Assembly (NCBI GenBank): GCA_035610365.1
Contig: CM069432.1
Coordinates: forward strand, 11,532,001-11,596,000
Length of the DNA stretch: 64,000 bases
Source of the DNA: Aquatica leii
Lineage: Eukaryota > Arthropoda > Insecta > Coleoptera > Lampyridae
Direction of reading: 5' to 3'
A program made the translations under genes and the position numbers. Shown here piece after piece: positions 46,310-58,909 of this stretch. Below the pieces are notes generated by a model. That model worked only from the letters and a program-made list of their open reading frames with translations. It searched no databases and was not told the origin of the DNA. Every line of letters begins with the position of its first letter. Positions within the stretch are counted from its first letter, which is position 1.

Positions 46310-46880
46310 ATATGAAAAGAAGTCAAACATGCAATAAAAATGGCGAAAGAGGGGAAAGCATTGAGACCGCACGAACTGAACTGAGTACAGAAATACCAAA
46401 AGTAAACAACCCCCGAAAATGTAGCGACTATAGTTAAAAATATTTCTTAAAATTATACATCAGCGAATTTATAGAAATTACGAGGAACTATTAAGCAATT
46501 CGCAATTAGGAAATCGAAAAGGCTTAGAAACCAGAGAAACAATTTTCAGTATGCAAATACATGTAGACTGGATGTGAATGTAGGCGTTTGGCAATGCGTA
46601 AAACACGACAAATTATTAGAAATTCTAAGAAGAATTGGCCTAGACAATAACAACGTGCGAATTATAACTAACCTGTACTGGCAACAAACGTCTACTATTT
46701 TGATTGACGAAGAAACTACAGAACAAGTAAAAATTCTTAAAGGAATGTTATCCCCGCTTTTGTTGAATATACAGGGCGTAACAGGTGTAACTAGTAATCT
46801 CTTAATAGGCGATAACTGTAATGATTTATATCATATTTGCATTATAAACATAAAGTCCATAGCTTATAGTTTTTGAGAAA
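46310..46880 (+). pseudogene. LINE reverse transcriptase fragment
   Basis: In broken frames I read 'EVKHAIKMAKEGKALRPHEL' (about 46318), 'ETRETIFSMQ' (about 46525), then 'CVKHDKLLEILRRIGLDNNNVRIITNLY' and 'ILKGMLSPLLLNI' (46590-46790). These are the pre-A region, motif A surroundings and motif B of a LINE reverse transcriptase. The FADD motif is absent. It is distinct in sequence from the LINE at 40 kb. Confidence 0.7.
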
Positions 46881-47255
46881 AATTAATATTAAAATTTACG
46901 GACGGCCCTGTCATAGAATGTAGATTCGTAGGAAGAAAACCCAATGACCCAATTCATAATCGTGTAGTAGTAAACAACACGTACAAAGTGCAAGAATGCG
47001 ATAAGATTGTTTTGCTTAGTTTTACTGTAGATTGTTGAACACTTACAGAAAATATAAGCTTGGTTAACAAAATAAGACTATGTAGCTAAAAGTTCTTTTT
47101 CTGGCTATTCAGGAGTCATTGTTACTATTTCGGTTGTGCGTTACTGTTGATTCGATTTTCAATTATTTCAAGATAATTTAAATACATTAAATTATTTTTG
47201 TAGTTAGGTATTCGCTATTTAGTTTTGTTATTTGTTCAAATTAGTTTCATAATTT

Positions 47256-47985
47256 TGTTACGTGCAAAAATTTCATAACGTAATACCCTGTATATTGGTT
47301 GAATTAAAATTAGATTTCGGTTTTGACGCCCTCTGCCAATTTTTCTTTTCAATGTCATTTCCGTTATTTCCTGTCAAGACGTTAAACCAACAACTACATA
47401 AAATGGCATGTGTCGTTTAAAACTTAAAGTTTCTAATAACATCAACGGTAATAGAAATGAAATTATAATTTCATTACGCATTTAAAGTAGTTTATTCGTC
47501 ACAGGGTAAGCTATTTACATCCGTTTTGTTAGGATTCTTTGGTAATTTCTTTCTTAATTATAAATAATTAATAAATACCTTCATGAGACGAGTATAACTC
47601 TGTAAGGCCTACGTTTAAAACTAAAAACCAAAGACAAGAACTTTTCTTCGAGATTCTACTCATGCGGCAAACACCTGCGAAACCAACTTTCACTGAATGT
47701 GTACAACAGCATTTGATAATAGGGTTATGTTATGTGTACTTTCTTTTACTAGTAATTAGCAATTTTGTAGATCTTGCTTTCGTTAGTCATTGTGTTGACA
47801 CAATTTGCTATTCAAATTTATTCCAGGTTGACTCAACGAGGAAAACGTTTTCTTCGGGCAAGTACTGGATTGCGGGTAAGTTTTTTTAAATTATTCGGTC
47901 GCTGTCAAAGATGGTCACTCACAAAATTTAACTTGTTTAACTTGCATAATTGTAATAGTAGTCTAATACCATTTAGGTATTTAAA
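47256..47985 (+). mobile_element. Truncated LTR, family L1, copy 3
   Basis: Starts TGTTACGT and follows copies 1 and 2 (AATACCCTGTATATTG, then GACGCCCTCTGCC) through the exon-like segment (47827-47875, between CCAG and GTAAGT). It breaks off in the region of the ~112-bp repeat near 47980. A BEL/Pao pol sequence follows at once. It may be the 5' LTR of that element after an internal deletion, or two unrelated relics joined by chance. Confidence 0.75.
47827..47875 (+). other. Exon-like segment inside LTR family L1, copy 3
   Basis: Forty-nine bases lie between TTCCAG (ending 47826) and GTAAGT (47876), in the same place as in copies 1 and 2 and sharing GAAAACGTTTTCTTCG-like text. Confidence 0.45.
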
Positions 47986-48014
47986 AATTCTTTAAACGAT
48001 TTAGGAAACTAGCG

Positions 48015-48670
48015 TGAAGCCGCAATTCGTCGTTTTTACTCTTTAAAAAAACGATTGCAATGTAATCCAAATTTAAAGAACGAGTACATTCAATTCATGA
48101 ATGAGTATAAAAATTTAAATCACATGTACGAAATAAATAGCAAGGATCAAAGACAAAAAAACGGGTATTATTTGCCACACCACGCAATATTTAAAGAGTC
48201 TTACAACAAAATGTCGCGTAGTGTTTGATGGGTCCCCAAAAACTGATAGCGGCTTGTCTTTGAGTAGCGTACAATTTAAAGGTTCAACATTGCAAGATGG
48301 TGTTTTTCAAATTTTATTAAGCTTTCGTAAACATCGATATGTAATGACTGCTGACATATCTAAGATGTATCGGCAAATTTTGGTAGACGAAGATCAACAA
48401 AAATATCAAAAAATTTTCTGGCGTAATGAACCCCATAAAAATTTAAAATGTTATTCTCTAACTACCGTAACTTATGGTTTTACTAGTGCTCCTTATCTCG
48501 CAGTGAGATTTTTGGTACAGTTAGCTTTAGACAATCCACAAACATTTCCGGTTGCAAGTAAAGTAATTCTTAACGATTTTTATGTGGACGATTTGTTGAC
48601 GAGCGCAAATACAAAAGAAGAGAAAGATATTAGCCGATATCTGGCCGAAATGCGTGCAAAAAAGTTATGA
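48015..48670 (+). pseudogene. BEL/Pao reverse transcriptase fragment
   Basis: The text runs from 'EAAIRRFYSLKKRLQ' and 'YYLPHHAIFKE' (about 48017-48195), through a frameshift near 48200, to 'FDGSPKTDSGLSL', 'MTADISKMYRQILV' (motif A Asp), 'VTYGFTSAPYLAVR' and 'ILNDFYVDDLLTS' (YVDD). 'LPHHAV.K..S.TTK.RVVFDGS' and 'ADI.KMYRQI' are hallmarks of BEL/Pao (Peptidase_A17-containing) elements. A stop at 48670 ends it, and the rest of the polymerase and RNase H is missing. Confidence 0.9.
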
Positions 48671-48689
48671 GAAAATGTGTTACATGTTT

Positions 48690-49890
48690 CAAATCTAAAC
48701 CAAAAATGTAACAATTTTAATTTATATCCCGGAAAAATTTTGAAAATAGATTTTTAAGTTTTGGGAAATTTTCTGAATGAGATTTGTCGTCCCCACCTTT
48801 TCTGCCGGGTTTTTTTAAAGAGGAAGGCCAATTTGGGATTTTTAAAGAAGGAGGGCACCTTCTGCGCGACCACCGAAAACAGAAAGTGCATAAATTAGAT
48901 CCACGAAGTATTAATAATTACAAACCTGCGACTATATATGTGAATTTATTAATGAAGCACTAATTTATCAAATCACGTATCATTAACTTTATATGATTTT
49001 CCTTAGTACATTTCGCATGGTGAATCTTTGGCTGATTTCATCCACCGTTACCTCTGAGCCTGCACACCATCTGTAGGTAATCGTCATCTGAATGATTGTC
49101 CTAGGTCTTGTGTCTATGGTTAATAAGTTATTGTAGTGTTTTTCTCCTTTGTTTGTGGTTGTTACTTAGTCGTACCTCACCTGTGGCGTCTTAAGTCTTA
49201 TCGTTAACACAGTTGGCACTTCGCAATTGTTTTTAGGCTCGTTTCTGTGACCACCATCGAAATGGCTTGACAATTGAGTAGGCTGAGACTCTAGATTGGA
49301 AGCCCTGGTAGGTTCATAAGGTAGTCCCTGCATCAGTAGCATCCTGTGATGAGGGTGAGCCGAGACAACTATACTCAGGTACCATCTAAGTTAGTTATTA
49401 GGGTTCCTGAGTTGTCACCGTACTTTAAGTATATATATATATTTTTTTATAAATTTGGTTAACTATAAAGGTTGAACTTACTGTTTTGGGACGCGGCTAT
49501 AATGAAGCGTATTAATAGCTCACCTCAATGTGCGTGACGGTAATTAGTAAATATAGTAAGTTTATTTTAATAAGAATTACGCGCATTTTGGCCAAAATAT
49601 ACGTAAGTTTGTTTGTCTTTTAGGTTAAGTCGGTATTTACAACTGCGTGTGGTTTATGACGCGTTGGCTGTGGCTCCACGCGCACATTCGGTCTGCTTTT
49701 GGGTTCGTTCAATATATACATTATATACACACAGTGAGTCGGCTTTTAACATTGGTATTCAATACATTTAAAAATTGACGGAAATTTGTGATTTTTTTAC
49801 GACCTCGTACCGAGAAATTCTTTTTGTGTTGTGAATTTTTAAAATCTGAATCAAACATTATTGGTAACGACCTGAGTAAAGAAAAACTGA
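48690..49890. other. Unidentified DNA between BEL/Pao pol fragments
   Basis: This block separates reverse transcriptase from integrase text and includes a GC-richer stretch (about 49020-49420) with no open frame. It is probably an insertion or a rearranged piece of another element. I could not identify its ends. Confidence 0.4.
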
Positions 49891-49895
49891 CCTAG

Positions 49896-50448
49896 CATTT
49901 CAGACCAGCACGATCTCCTAATTTCGGAGGCATCTGGGAAGCGGGCATTAAAAGTGCCAAAACACATCTTAGACGTGTTATTGGTAGTCAATTATTAACG
50001 TATGATGAATTTTATACAATACTTGTTCAAATTGAAGGTATTCTTAACTCACGACCCCTTTGCCCCCTTTCCTCAGATCCATTTCTTGATTGAAAAAACA
50101 ATCACTGCTATTCCGGAACAAAATATAACACACGTGCCGGAAAACCGATTAAATAAGTTTCAAAGGTTACAAGCCACCATCCAACACTACTGGACTAGGT
50201 GGCAGAAAGAGTACTTAGCAGAGTTACAAACCCGTTACAAGTGGAAACATAATTCAAACAATTTAATAAAGGTCGGATCCTTAGTAATAATAAAAGACGA
50301 AAACACACACATCAGAAATTGGCCTCTAGAAAGAATACTTCAACTATATCCAGGGAACGATGGCATTACCAGAGTAGTTGATATAAAAGTGCAGGGTGGT
50401 GTTATCAGCCGTGCAGTGAATAAATTATGTGTTGTGCCCATAGACTAA
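49896..50448 (+). pseudogene. BEL/Pao integrase C-terminal part
   Basis: '[22 protein letters not shown]' (about 49896) is the region after the catalytic Glu context of BEL/Pao integrases. '[19 protein letters not shown]' follows, ending at a stop near 50087. Another frame (to 50448) holds the DUF5641-type C-terminal domain: '[12 protein letters not shown]', 'RLNKFQRLQATIQHYWTRW', 'VGSLVIIKDE', 'WPLERILQLYPG', 'RVVDIK'. This is where pol polyproteins of this group end. No 3' LTR matching the one at 47256 was found downstream. Confidence 0.88.
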
Positions 50449-50449
50449 G

Positions 50450-53404
50450 TCAAAGACTAGTGGCCACATCTTGGTAATTCAAGGTTTAAAGTAATGTAGA
50501 TGTGTATATTTTGATAACGTTATGTATATATTATTATATATGTACACCAAATTAATATGTCAAATTTGTTAAGGTTGTACATATTGTTAAGTGAAAGGAC
50601 AGGTTTACATCCTTTGTACTCTAAAAATAGAAAAATAGAAATTTTATGAGTCATAGTGGTAGTTTTAAGTTAGTTGCATTGAACATTTCAGCAACTCGAA
50701 TTATTTGTATAAAAAAAGTAAAATAAAAAGTACAACATAAAAAATCTTTAATACAGTTCACTTTTATTTACAAAATTAACAAACTTCATAACTATATTTT
50801 ATTTCATTTTCCATTTTGTACACTGCACGGCGTGTTCCTTTGATTGACAAAGACTAGAGGCATTTTGTTAGTATGTTACACAATTACTAAACTGTAAAAT
50901 AATGCTTGTTATTATAATTTTTTTTAGTGTTTACGATGCGGTCAAGCAGCGCCTGATATTTAGTTATATATTATCAAATCGAAATGTTCAATTACATTAT
51001 GAACTATGTACTAAAATCATTTTGTTTTTGTGACCTATAAATCCTTGTTTCCAAACAATTGTTTTATGCGCTTAGCTTCTAAATTAACTTTTAACAAATA
51101 TTTTTATTAAAACGCCGACAATGGTAGCTTTATTTTTAAGTCCTCTAATGCCTCTAACATTCACATAAAGATTGTAACCCCTTTGTATCTGGTATCGCAG
51201 TTTCATCAAATATTTTCAACGTAAACTGACCGAGCCTTTAATCTGGGATGCATGAATCGCCGGAAACAGTTAAACAACGACCTTTTACAACAAAGAGAAT
51301 GATAAAACAACCATGAGAAAAACAAATACAAATACCAAACACGCATCTTCATCCTCATCCTATATGAAATACAACTACGCGTTGTATCTTTCATCGTCTT
51401 TAGAAGCCTAGCAGCAAAAGTCCCATGAGTAGAATAATGCAAATCATGCGCTATTTCAAAAGGAAGCGGTTGCATGCAACTTATCTCCCCTATTCGTATC
51501 TAAATTTGAAATTAAAAATTAAAATTAAATTGTACCCAACAGAACACGATAACAAGTTTAGAAAGTCTTTTCCTTAAAGAATCTCAAATATAAAACAATT
51601 TAAAAGATTTCACTTTTAAATCGAAAATATTCTGAAAAAGCGTTTTTTTTTCATCACTTTCGATAATAATTGTACCATATGCTACGTTTTAATGTACAGC
51701 CATATCTGTGTATATAGATAAATATCAATTTATATTTAAATTATTTTATGAAAGAGTGGACAAATGAAGTCGAGAGCAAATCAATAAGCTCTATTTTAGA
51801 TTACAAATTTAATCTAACAGTGTACATACATACATTTTTAATCGTTTAAAATATTCGTATTTTCAAAAAAAATGAGAAAATTAATCAACTTTTTCAAAAA
51901 TGCTAGGTACTGATTAAAATAATTTTAAGTATCAAGCTTATTTACGATTGGTTGTTGTTGTGTTTTGCTGTGCTATTGCCATATGTTTTTTTCATTATTT
52001 ACAGTCTACAGGTTTCTAAAAAATAATCATAAACATTGGCAAAAGTATTCTTAAAAAATAACTGATGTGAAAAACTCAACGTCGTAAAGTTGAACGCTGA
52101 ATTACGTTTATAAAAATAATTTTAAAGAAAATTAGTCCTCATTGGAAGTAAATATTATTTACAGATGGTAGCATGGCAAAACTACAATAAATAAAAATAA
52201 AAAACATTAAAAAAACATATCTATTCCGATTCTAATATTGGGTAAATATTAGCGAATTCATATTAGAATCTAATACACCTTGAGTAAAAATGAGTTTTGC
52301 ATTAAAAAGTTCATAATATTAGACAGCACAATTATTATAAAGCCAAGTAAGTGTAAACAACGAGAGGCTGAAGACGTAAAAAACTACAAAACTTCCAAAT
52401 TTAAAGTTTTTTAATTAACAAATGACGTATGTGCTTTTACTCCTTTTTAACCTTAACCCTCGAGATTCTTCCAAGCTTTATTTGGTTTTACTATACAAAT
52501 GCTTACTTTTCCTTCAAAAAATACTTTTTAATACCCTTTTGAATACATGATTTACAGTACTAATTTGATTATGTAAAAAAAAATAATTTATCTAAAAGAT
52601 CAAAAACCTAAATAAATTATAGGATTCTAAAGAAATAAAAATGTAGTAATTTACGTTTATAATAGCTATTTATTTAACGAGTTCCTGTGTAAATTAGTCG
52701 GTTTTTTTCACGAGTGGACATTTTTACACTCGAGTAAAATAAATGTCTTAAAAGTCAGTTCACAAAGAAAAAACACGTCAAATTCAAGCAGGAACGAGTT
52801 AAAGACAACATTTTATTGTTCGAACGAGTCCTCACAGCCTCAAAATCCCTCAAAAATAATTTGACGTTTATGTTGGCAAGTGCGCAAAAACTGTCAAAAA
52901 AGGCTTATAATAGCGAAAAATTAAGGTTTATGTCAGTTAAAAACATTAAAAAAATTTTTGTTGGTGAGAATGGAAACAAAAAACAACCTACTAAATAATT
53001 ACATTTTTTGTGGTTGGTATATAAGATGTTAAGTAAGAAAAAAAATAATTTTCTATGCAACCGTTGCAACACAATTCGTTGCAAACCTCTTTTGTAGGTT
53101 TAGGTTCATTTTTAAACTCATATACAGTCGATTTCTGTTAGTTTCAGGCTCGTATGAATGGATCTATTATAACCGATACTAACAATAATATAATTTAGTA
53201 TATTTACCAATACCAAACAAACGATTTAACCAACTTCGATCATTGAACTTCTGACTATGTATAGAGGATTTCAAATTCGATCTATACGACCTAATAACGA
53301 AATGCAAGTTTTGACGAATTACGATGCTTCGTTTCACAACGAAGGTCAAATGTTACGATAATATTACGAATTTGCGAGTGCTTCATTTTCAAATGCAATG
53401 AATG
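50450..53404. other. AT-rich non-coding DNA
   Basis: I see no gene. The short open frame at 52816-52998 has no recognisable motif. The last ~190 bases before 53405 are rich in ACGA/TCGA words. Confidence 0.45.
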
Positions 53405-53406
53405 TA

Positions 53407-56297
53407 CATTAGTGTGGAGTAAAATTTTTTTTTCAAAATTGAAAACGTCTGTAGTGTCAAACGGCATGTCTTGAGGTAACTAGTTAGTGATTAAAATTTG
53501 AAATATTTCCAATATGATCTTGAGGTTCCTCTTGGCCCTTCTTTATCGAAGTATTAACTAGAACAGCAATTTTAGCCTAAAATCAGTGTAATAATATCAC
53601 TGCGTCTGTGCAATTAGGGCGCAGTGCGCATGTCCTAATAATACAACGTCTCGGCTCAAGTCACTCGCATATTTCAGTGTCTGTTTAGTTCACTTTCGCG
53701 GTTGTCAGAACGTTTTTCGTAATATAGAAATGCCGAAAACACGTAAAGAATCGTTTTGTGAAGTGTTCGGTTTATCCAAAGAATTCGATGGCAATGTACT
53801 TCCTACAAACTCAGATGTTATGAGATATTATTTGTGGTGTAGGTTAATGTTAAAAGAAAACGCGAACGGAAAAGATCCGAGTGTGAGTGACATTTCCAGA
53901 GCTGTACTGGCGGATTTGAAAAATATATGGCAAAAAGCATCAATTCCAATAATTTCTGATCAAAGAATTTTGAGCTTGATAGCGAACCTTAATGAAAATT
54001 ATAAATCTATAAAAAAGAACAAAAAAAAATCTCAAGAAAAAGTGATAACATTCAGAGAGCTCAGTGAAAAAACGCTATTTGATATATCCGTCTGCAAATG
54101 TAAAAACTTCTGTAATTGTCAGTGCAAAATTAAAGTGCCTAAACGAGAAAGACATTTTCGAGTGGACCAACAAACAGCTCGTAAAATTGCAATTGGTAAC
54201 ATTGATTAAAAAACCAGCCAAATTCTTCAAAAGAGTTTTGCAATGAAAGCTAAAGAAGTATCTCGATTATTAGCATTAGTTCCGGACATTAAAACAAAGA
54301 CACTTAAAGAAACATTTACACCTGTAATCTCAGGTATTACAACTTCTGTAGAAGAGCCTGCTACTTCAGAAATTTCAGAACCGTCAACATCATCTCAAAC
54401 ACTATTTTTTTCGGGTTTTGGAAAACGAATTAAATTACGCAATGTAGCCCAAGCGTGCGATCGAACAAGGATATCGGATCGATCAGCCTCAATACTAGTA
54501 AGCGCCGTTCTCCAGGATTTTCAAGTTATATCAAAGGAAAATCCGTCAAAAATAGTGGATAGAAGTAAAATAAGGAGAGAACGGAAGAAAAGACGGGCCG
54601 AACTCCGAGAACAATCAGGAAAAAAATCATCAGCAGTTAAAGGATTTTATTTCGACGGTAGGAAAGACAAGACAATTCAGCAAGAAAAAATAAGCACGAA
54701 ATATTACAAGAAAACTGTCACAGAAAAACACATTGTGTTAATTTCAAAGCCTAATTGTAAATACCTCGGCCATATCACACCAACATCTGGAAGTGCTACA
54801 AATATCGCATTAAGTATCATGACATTCTTAAAGGATTTTCATGCAAATTGCATTGTGGATGAATTGCAAGCAGTTGGATGCGATGGTACTGTCATAAATA
54901 CAGGTTTGAAAAATGGCGTTATCCGACAACTAGAAAAGTCCATAGGTCGTCCATTACAATGGCAGGTATGTTTATTACACACTAATGAGTTACCTCTACG
55001 TCACTTAATGCAACACCTAGATGGAAAGACAAATGATTCTAAAGGATTCTCTGGTGCAATTGGAAAGATGCTAGAAAATTGCGCGAAGTTGTCCGTCGTC
55101 GCATTTGAGCCAATTGAAGCGGAATTGCCGATTTTTGATCCAAATAAACTGAGTACCGATCAGAAATATCTCTTCGATATATGTAAAGGAATTTCTAGAG
55201 GTGATATATCATCGTCTTTATCCCTGCGGGATCCTGGGAAGATTTCACACTCGCGCTGGTTAACAACCGCAAACCGAATTCTCAGGTTATATGTAGCTAC
55301 AATAAAACCATCAATGGAACTGAAAACTTTAGCTAATTATGTGATCAAGGTATACTCTTCTAGCTGGTTTGAGATAAAAACCAAATCTACTTGTAAGGAC
55401 GGATCTAAACATTTCTTTGGAATTATCAAGAAGTCTTGTTACCCATCTGACGAACTTAAGAGTATAGTGGATCCAATATTATAAAGAAATGCGTATTTCG
55501 GCTATCTTGAAAACATTCTGTTGGCGATGTTAGCTGATGAACGAAAATACGCTCGGGAATTAGGTTTACGGCGGATTCTCAAGTGTAGACGTAGAGCATC
55601 AAGTCGTAATCAGGGCACTATTCGGTTGTTTCAAGTGCCCAAACTTAATTTCAAAGCCGAAGAGTACATCGATATGATCGATTGGCAGTCCTCTGAAGTT
55701 ACCGATCCACCATTAATAAGACATATTTCGACTGAGAATTTGGAAAATATGATTTTAGACGTTCCTGACAACATCAGCATTTTGAAGTTACCTTGCCACA
55801 CTCAGGCGGTTGAACGATGCATAAAGCTGGTAACGGAAGTTTCTTCTTCAGTATGTGGCAACGAAGCAAGAGACGGACTTATTCGTGCTAAACTTGCATC
55901 TCGAAGCGAGTTACCAAAGTTTGAAACCAAAAAACAATTCATTAATGTGTTGAAGTAATCACTACTCTGTACAAAAATGTGCCAAAATTTTAAATAAAGA
56001 TTTGTGATTGCTAACAATTTTTCTAGCCATTATACTTACCACTATCTACCATAAATTCGAAGGTACCACATTATTTAAATATGAGATTTGTGATTTCTAG
56101 GATTTTTTTTTCTATTATACACTGTTATAGAACTAACTACCATGAATTCAAGTGGAGAGGAACCTCAACATATTATTTTATCGAACTCAAATTTTACACA
56201 TCTCAGTGATAAAGCAAAAAAGCACATTTTCCACCCCCAGGACAAATAAAAAACCAAAAAAAAATTTTTTGCCTTATAGAATCGCTCTACACTAATG
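53407..56297 (+). mobile_element. Candidate DNA transposon of unassigned family
   Basis: The left end CATTAGTGTGGAG and the right end CTCTACACTAATG are inverted with one mismatch in 13. Each is bordered by TA (53405-53406 and 56298-56299), a possible 2-bp target duplication. T- and A-runs just inside both ends extend the inverted resemblance. The 2.9-kb interior holds one intronless coding frame (53730-55958), centred with ~320 bp on each side. The combination of inverted ends and a lone long frame is that of an autonomous cut-and-paste element. I recognise neither the ends nor the protein as a named superfamily. Confidence 0.7.
53730..55958 (+). pseudogene. 742-codon transposon protein, unknown family, two in-frame TAA codons
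   Basis: One frame from ATG (53730) to TGA... at 55958 is broken only by TAA at codon 160 (54207) and codon 585 (55482), plausibly AAA and CAA originally. Visible features: a basic start (MPKTRKE), a Cys cluster C122-x-C-x3-C-x-C-x-C132 followed by KVPKRERHF, a Ser/Thr-rich linker (about 190-215), a very basic stretch (RRERKKRRAELRE), then a C-terminal half with 'AVGCDGTVINTG' (D385), 'CLLHTNELPLRHL' (C414, H417), 'SHSRWLTT' (R509-W510) and 'LPCHTQAVERCIKL' (C689, H690, E695). The spacing D ... C-x2-H ... RW ... E resembles the RNase H-like core of hAT and related transposases, but this is only my reading. I do not know its function. Two stops in 742 codons imply recent inactivation, or readthrough. 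Confidence 0.7.
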
Positions 56298-56299
56298 TA

Positions 56300-57184
56300 T
56301 ATCCTTCAAACTTATATAATTAACGAACTAACGAAATCCATACCTCTGTATGCGATGGTTTGACAATTTTGAAGTTTTCGTTGTTGACAATACGATACCA
56401 ATGGAATTTTACAATTCTGTTCTCAAGAAAATGTAAATTCTTCAATACAATAACAAACGACTTGTAGCGATAAAATCAATTTCCATTTATGCTACAACAA
56501 TATTTCAATTGGGATGCTAGTTCCAATTCTGACGAGATTTATAAATCGAGGTTGGATCGATACAATTCAATAACGCCATTTTTCTTCAACTAAATGTGCC
56601 ACAGTCAACTATAATTTTCTACTAACAATATGCGATTCAAAAGATTTTTGTGAATCAAATCTTAAAGCTATGAACGACACAACGAAATTACAATAAATTC
56701 TACAAGATTAACGAATGCTTACCCTTTTTAATACATTAAGAAGGTTTAAGAGCTTTTTACGTGTTCATTAGCGAACAGCACAATTAAAAATAACGAAACA
56801 ATTGCTATTGGCGCATGATGATTTTGCGCGAGATTTACGATAATTCAATTAACTATAAGTTTTCCATAGGCGTGCTATAAAATTTAACGTATGGGTTCGA
56901 GCGACAATTAAATTTAAAATCAAGCGTTACACTATATTTCGACGCCTTTTACAATAATATGTATACGACTAATTCAAATTTTTTAACAAATGCTTGCTCC
57001 ACATGCCTGTTTTTGCTCTTCTGCCAAATTGTTACAAATCTAACAACAAAAAGCTTCCTAACATGTGCAAAATTGTATACATTTATTTCGCTTGAATACC
57101 TAAGGACGTCTCTATCTCAGAGTATGTCGTATGTCGATCTAATAAAACTGTTCACGCACAACATCGATATTTTTCGCAACAACA
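56300..57184. other. Non-coding DNA
   Basis: No coding region seen. CGA-containing words (ACGA, TCGA, CGAT) are frequent, like the DNA on the other side of the transposon, consistent with one sequence that was split by the insertion. Confidence 0.4.
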
Positions 57185-57386
57185 GAAGTGCATGAACATC
57201 CTTCGCAAAGATCGTCATCAAACGTTGGTCTTCCACGCTTGAACTTTGCAAACCATTTCTAAACCATAGTTTTTGATAGTACTCCATCTCTAAATAACAA
57301 ATTAAGTTTATCCACGTATAGTTTTAGTGGTAAACCGTATCGAAAATCATCACTCGAAAATCACGTTTCGTAATTTCCATTTTTCA
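57185..57386 (-). pseudogene. Mariner-type transposase N-terminal relic
   Basis: On the minus strand, starting with ATGGAAATTACGAAACG, fragments in shifting frames read 'KLCVDKLNLLFRDGV', 'SKTMV' and 'KWFAKFKRGRPTFDDD'. The last resembles the 'WF..FKRGR....DD' region that ends the DNA-binding half of mariner transposases. Downstream catalytic parts are missing. The upstream side (57387-57560) ends near GTGCTCCTCGTATAA, which may be the element's end. Confidence 0.5.
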
Positions 57387-57989
57387 AAGAATTATTACTT
57401 TGTTAAATTCTGTTGAGACAAAACTGCTCGGTTTGAAATCGAACTGCCAGTTGAATTATGAGTGAAATTTATCAAATTCTACGAATATGACAGTTTCAAA
57501 ATGCTGGCAATCTAAGGAGTAGATTCCGCAAGTTTAAACAGTGCTCCTCGTATAAAATAACTTAAATTTTCAAATTAATTTTTAAAGTTTGAAATAAATG
57601 TAGTATCAGCATTAAATTTATCATAATTTCAATATCATTCTTTTTAAATTAAAAAAAAAATTATTTTGCAAACAACAGCACAAAAAATAATGTATGTAAC
57701 TCTCGTCGAAAGTTTAAACGAGTTTTTTATATTACTTTATAGAATTTGCGCCGTTTTAAGCCAGTTTTAAACGACAATTTAAAATTACAACAATCTAGGG
57801 AGTTTTGTAGAGATTGGTACTAAGTAAATACTACATATTTTGATATTACTTATCAATTAATTCAAATTAAGTCACTAATACCAATTTTGAAAAAAAAATA
57901 CACTACTTTTATTAAAACACGAAAAAAAATCTGTTAAAGCACGCCTTTGACGTTATTTGGGTGCTTTAGGGTCGCTTTTACAAACGTCG

Positions 57990-58111
57990 TATAAACGTCA
58001 GACTAGTTATACTTAGTATAATTTTACAATGCTGTCATATTATTGGTTAACATAGAACATAGCATAACAGGATTTTAAAATTATACTAAGCATAACTAAT
58101 CTGACGTTTAT
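57990..58111. mobile_element. Palindromic mini-element (122 bp)
   Basis: The 37-nt arms 57990-58026 and 58075-58111 are inverted copies differing at two positions (TATAAACGTCAGACTAGT left; ACTAATCTGACGTTTATA right), around a 48-nt loop. It encodes nothing. Size and symmetry fit a tiny MITE; no clear target duplication. Confidence 0.75.
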
Positions 58112-58909
58112 AGAGGTCTTCAGTTTTGTTATGAACATGACGTCACACATTTGCGCATAACGTCATTCCATACGAAATAGTATAAATTCAATCCAAAAAC
58201 ATTAGTTATGTAGACAATGCTAAATTTGGAATTGTTACAATGACAACATTTTTAGGATGTTTCGTATAATAGACATAAGCTGATACCAAACGCGAAACGC
58301 CTTTTTGTATTCTGCGCAATGTGACGTCGTGTTCATAAGGAAACCAAATAAGTTTACCATGTTTGTAAAAGCGCTTAATAAGACCTATTAAAAACGCAAA
58401 ACACTTTTTAAAATTCAGTTGAGATGAAGAACAACTTATCAAATATTAGAGTATAAAGAGTTGGTAGCATTTATAGTAATTTTGTTAACGTAAGATTTTA
58501 AAATTCTAGTAATAAATGTAGTATCAACATTATATTTGTGTGCATATATTAAAAATGTAATTTGACAAAAAGCAGTAGAAAAAACAACGCACGCCGCTAT
58601 CCTCAAAAGTTTTATAATAGTAAGGGAGGCCGGGGCATAATGGGCTCCGGGGCATAACGGGCACTGCTAATATTTTTGACGCTACTGTACTTCTGAGATC
58701 ATCATTCCAACGAAACGACTTCTTCTGACCATTGTATTACGTAGTCGTTATATTTTTTATGGTGTTTGCGTAGTGAAAATTAAAATAATTGGAATATTTA
58801 GTGGTACAAATAAACCTAGTCAATGAAGTGTAAGACGTTTGCTGACTTACTAGTTACAAAAGGTATGTCTTTTAGCTCTTTTAATAGTGTTTAGATATAT
58901 ATTAATAAA

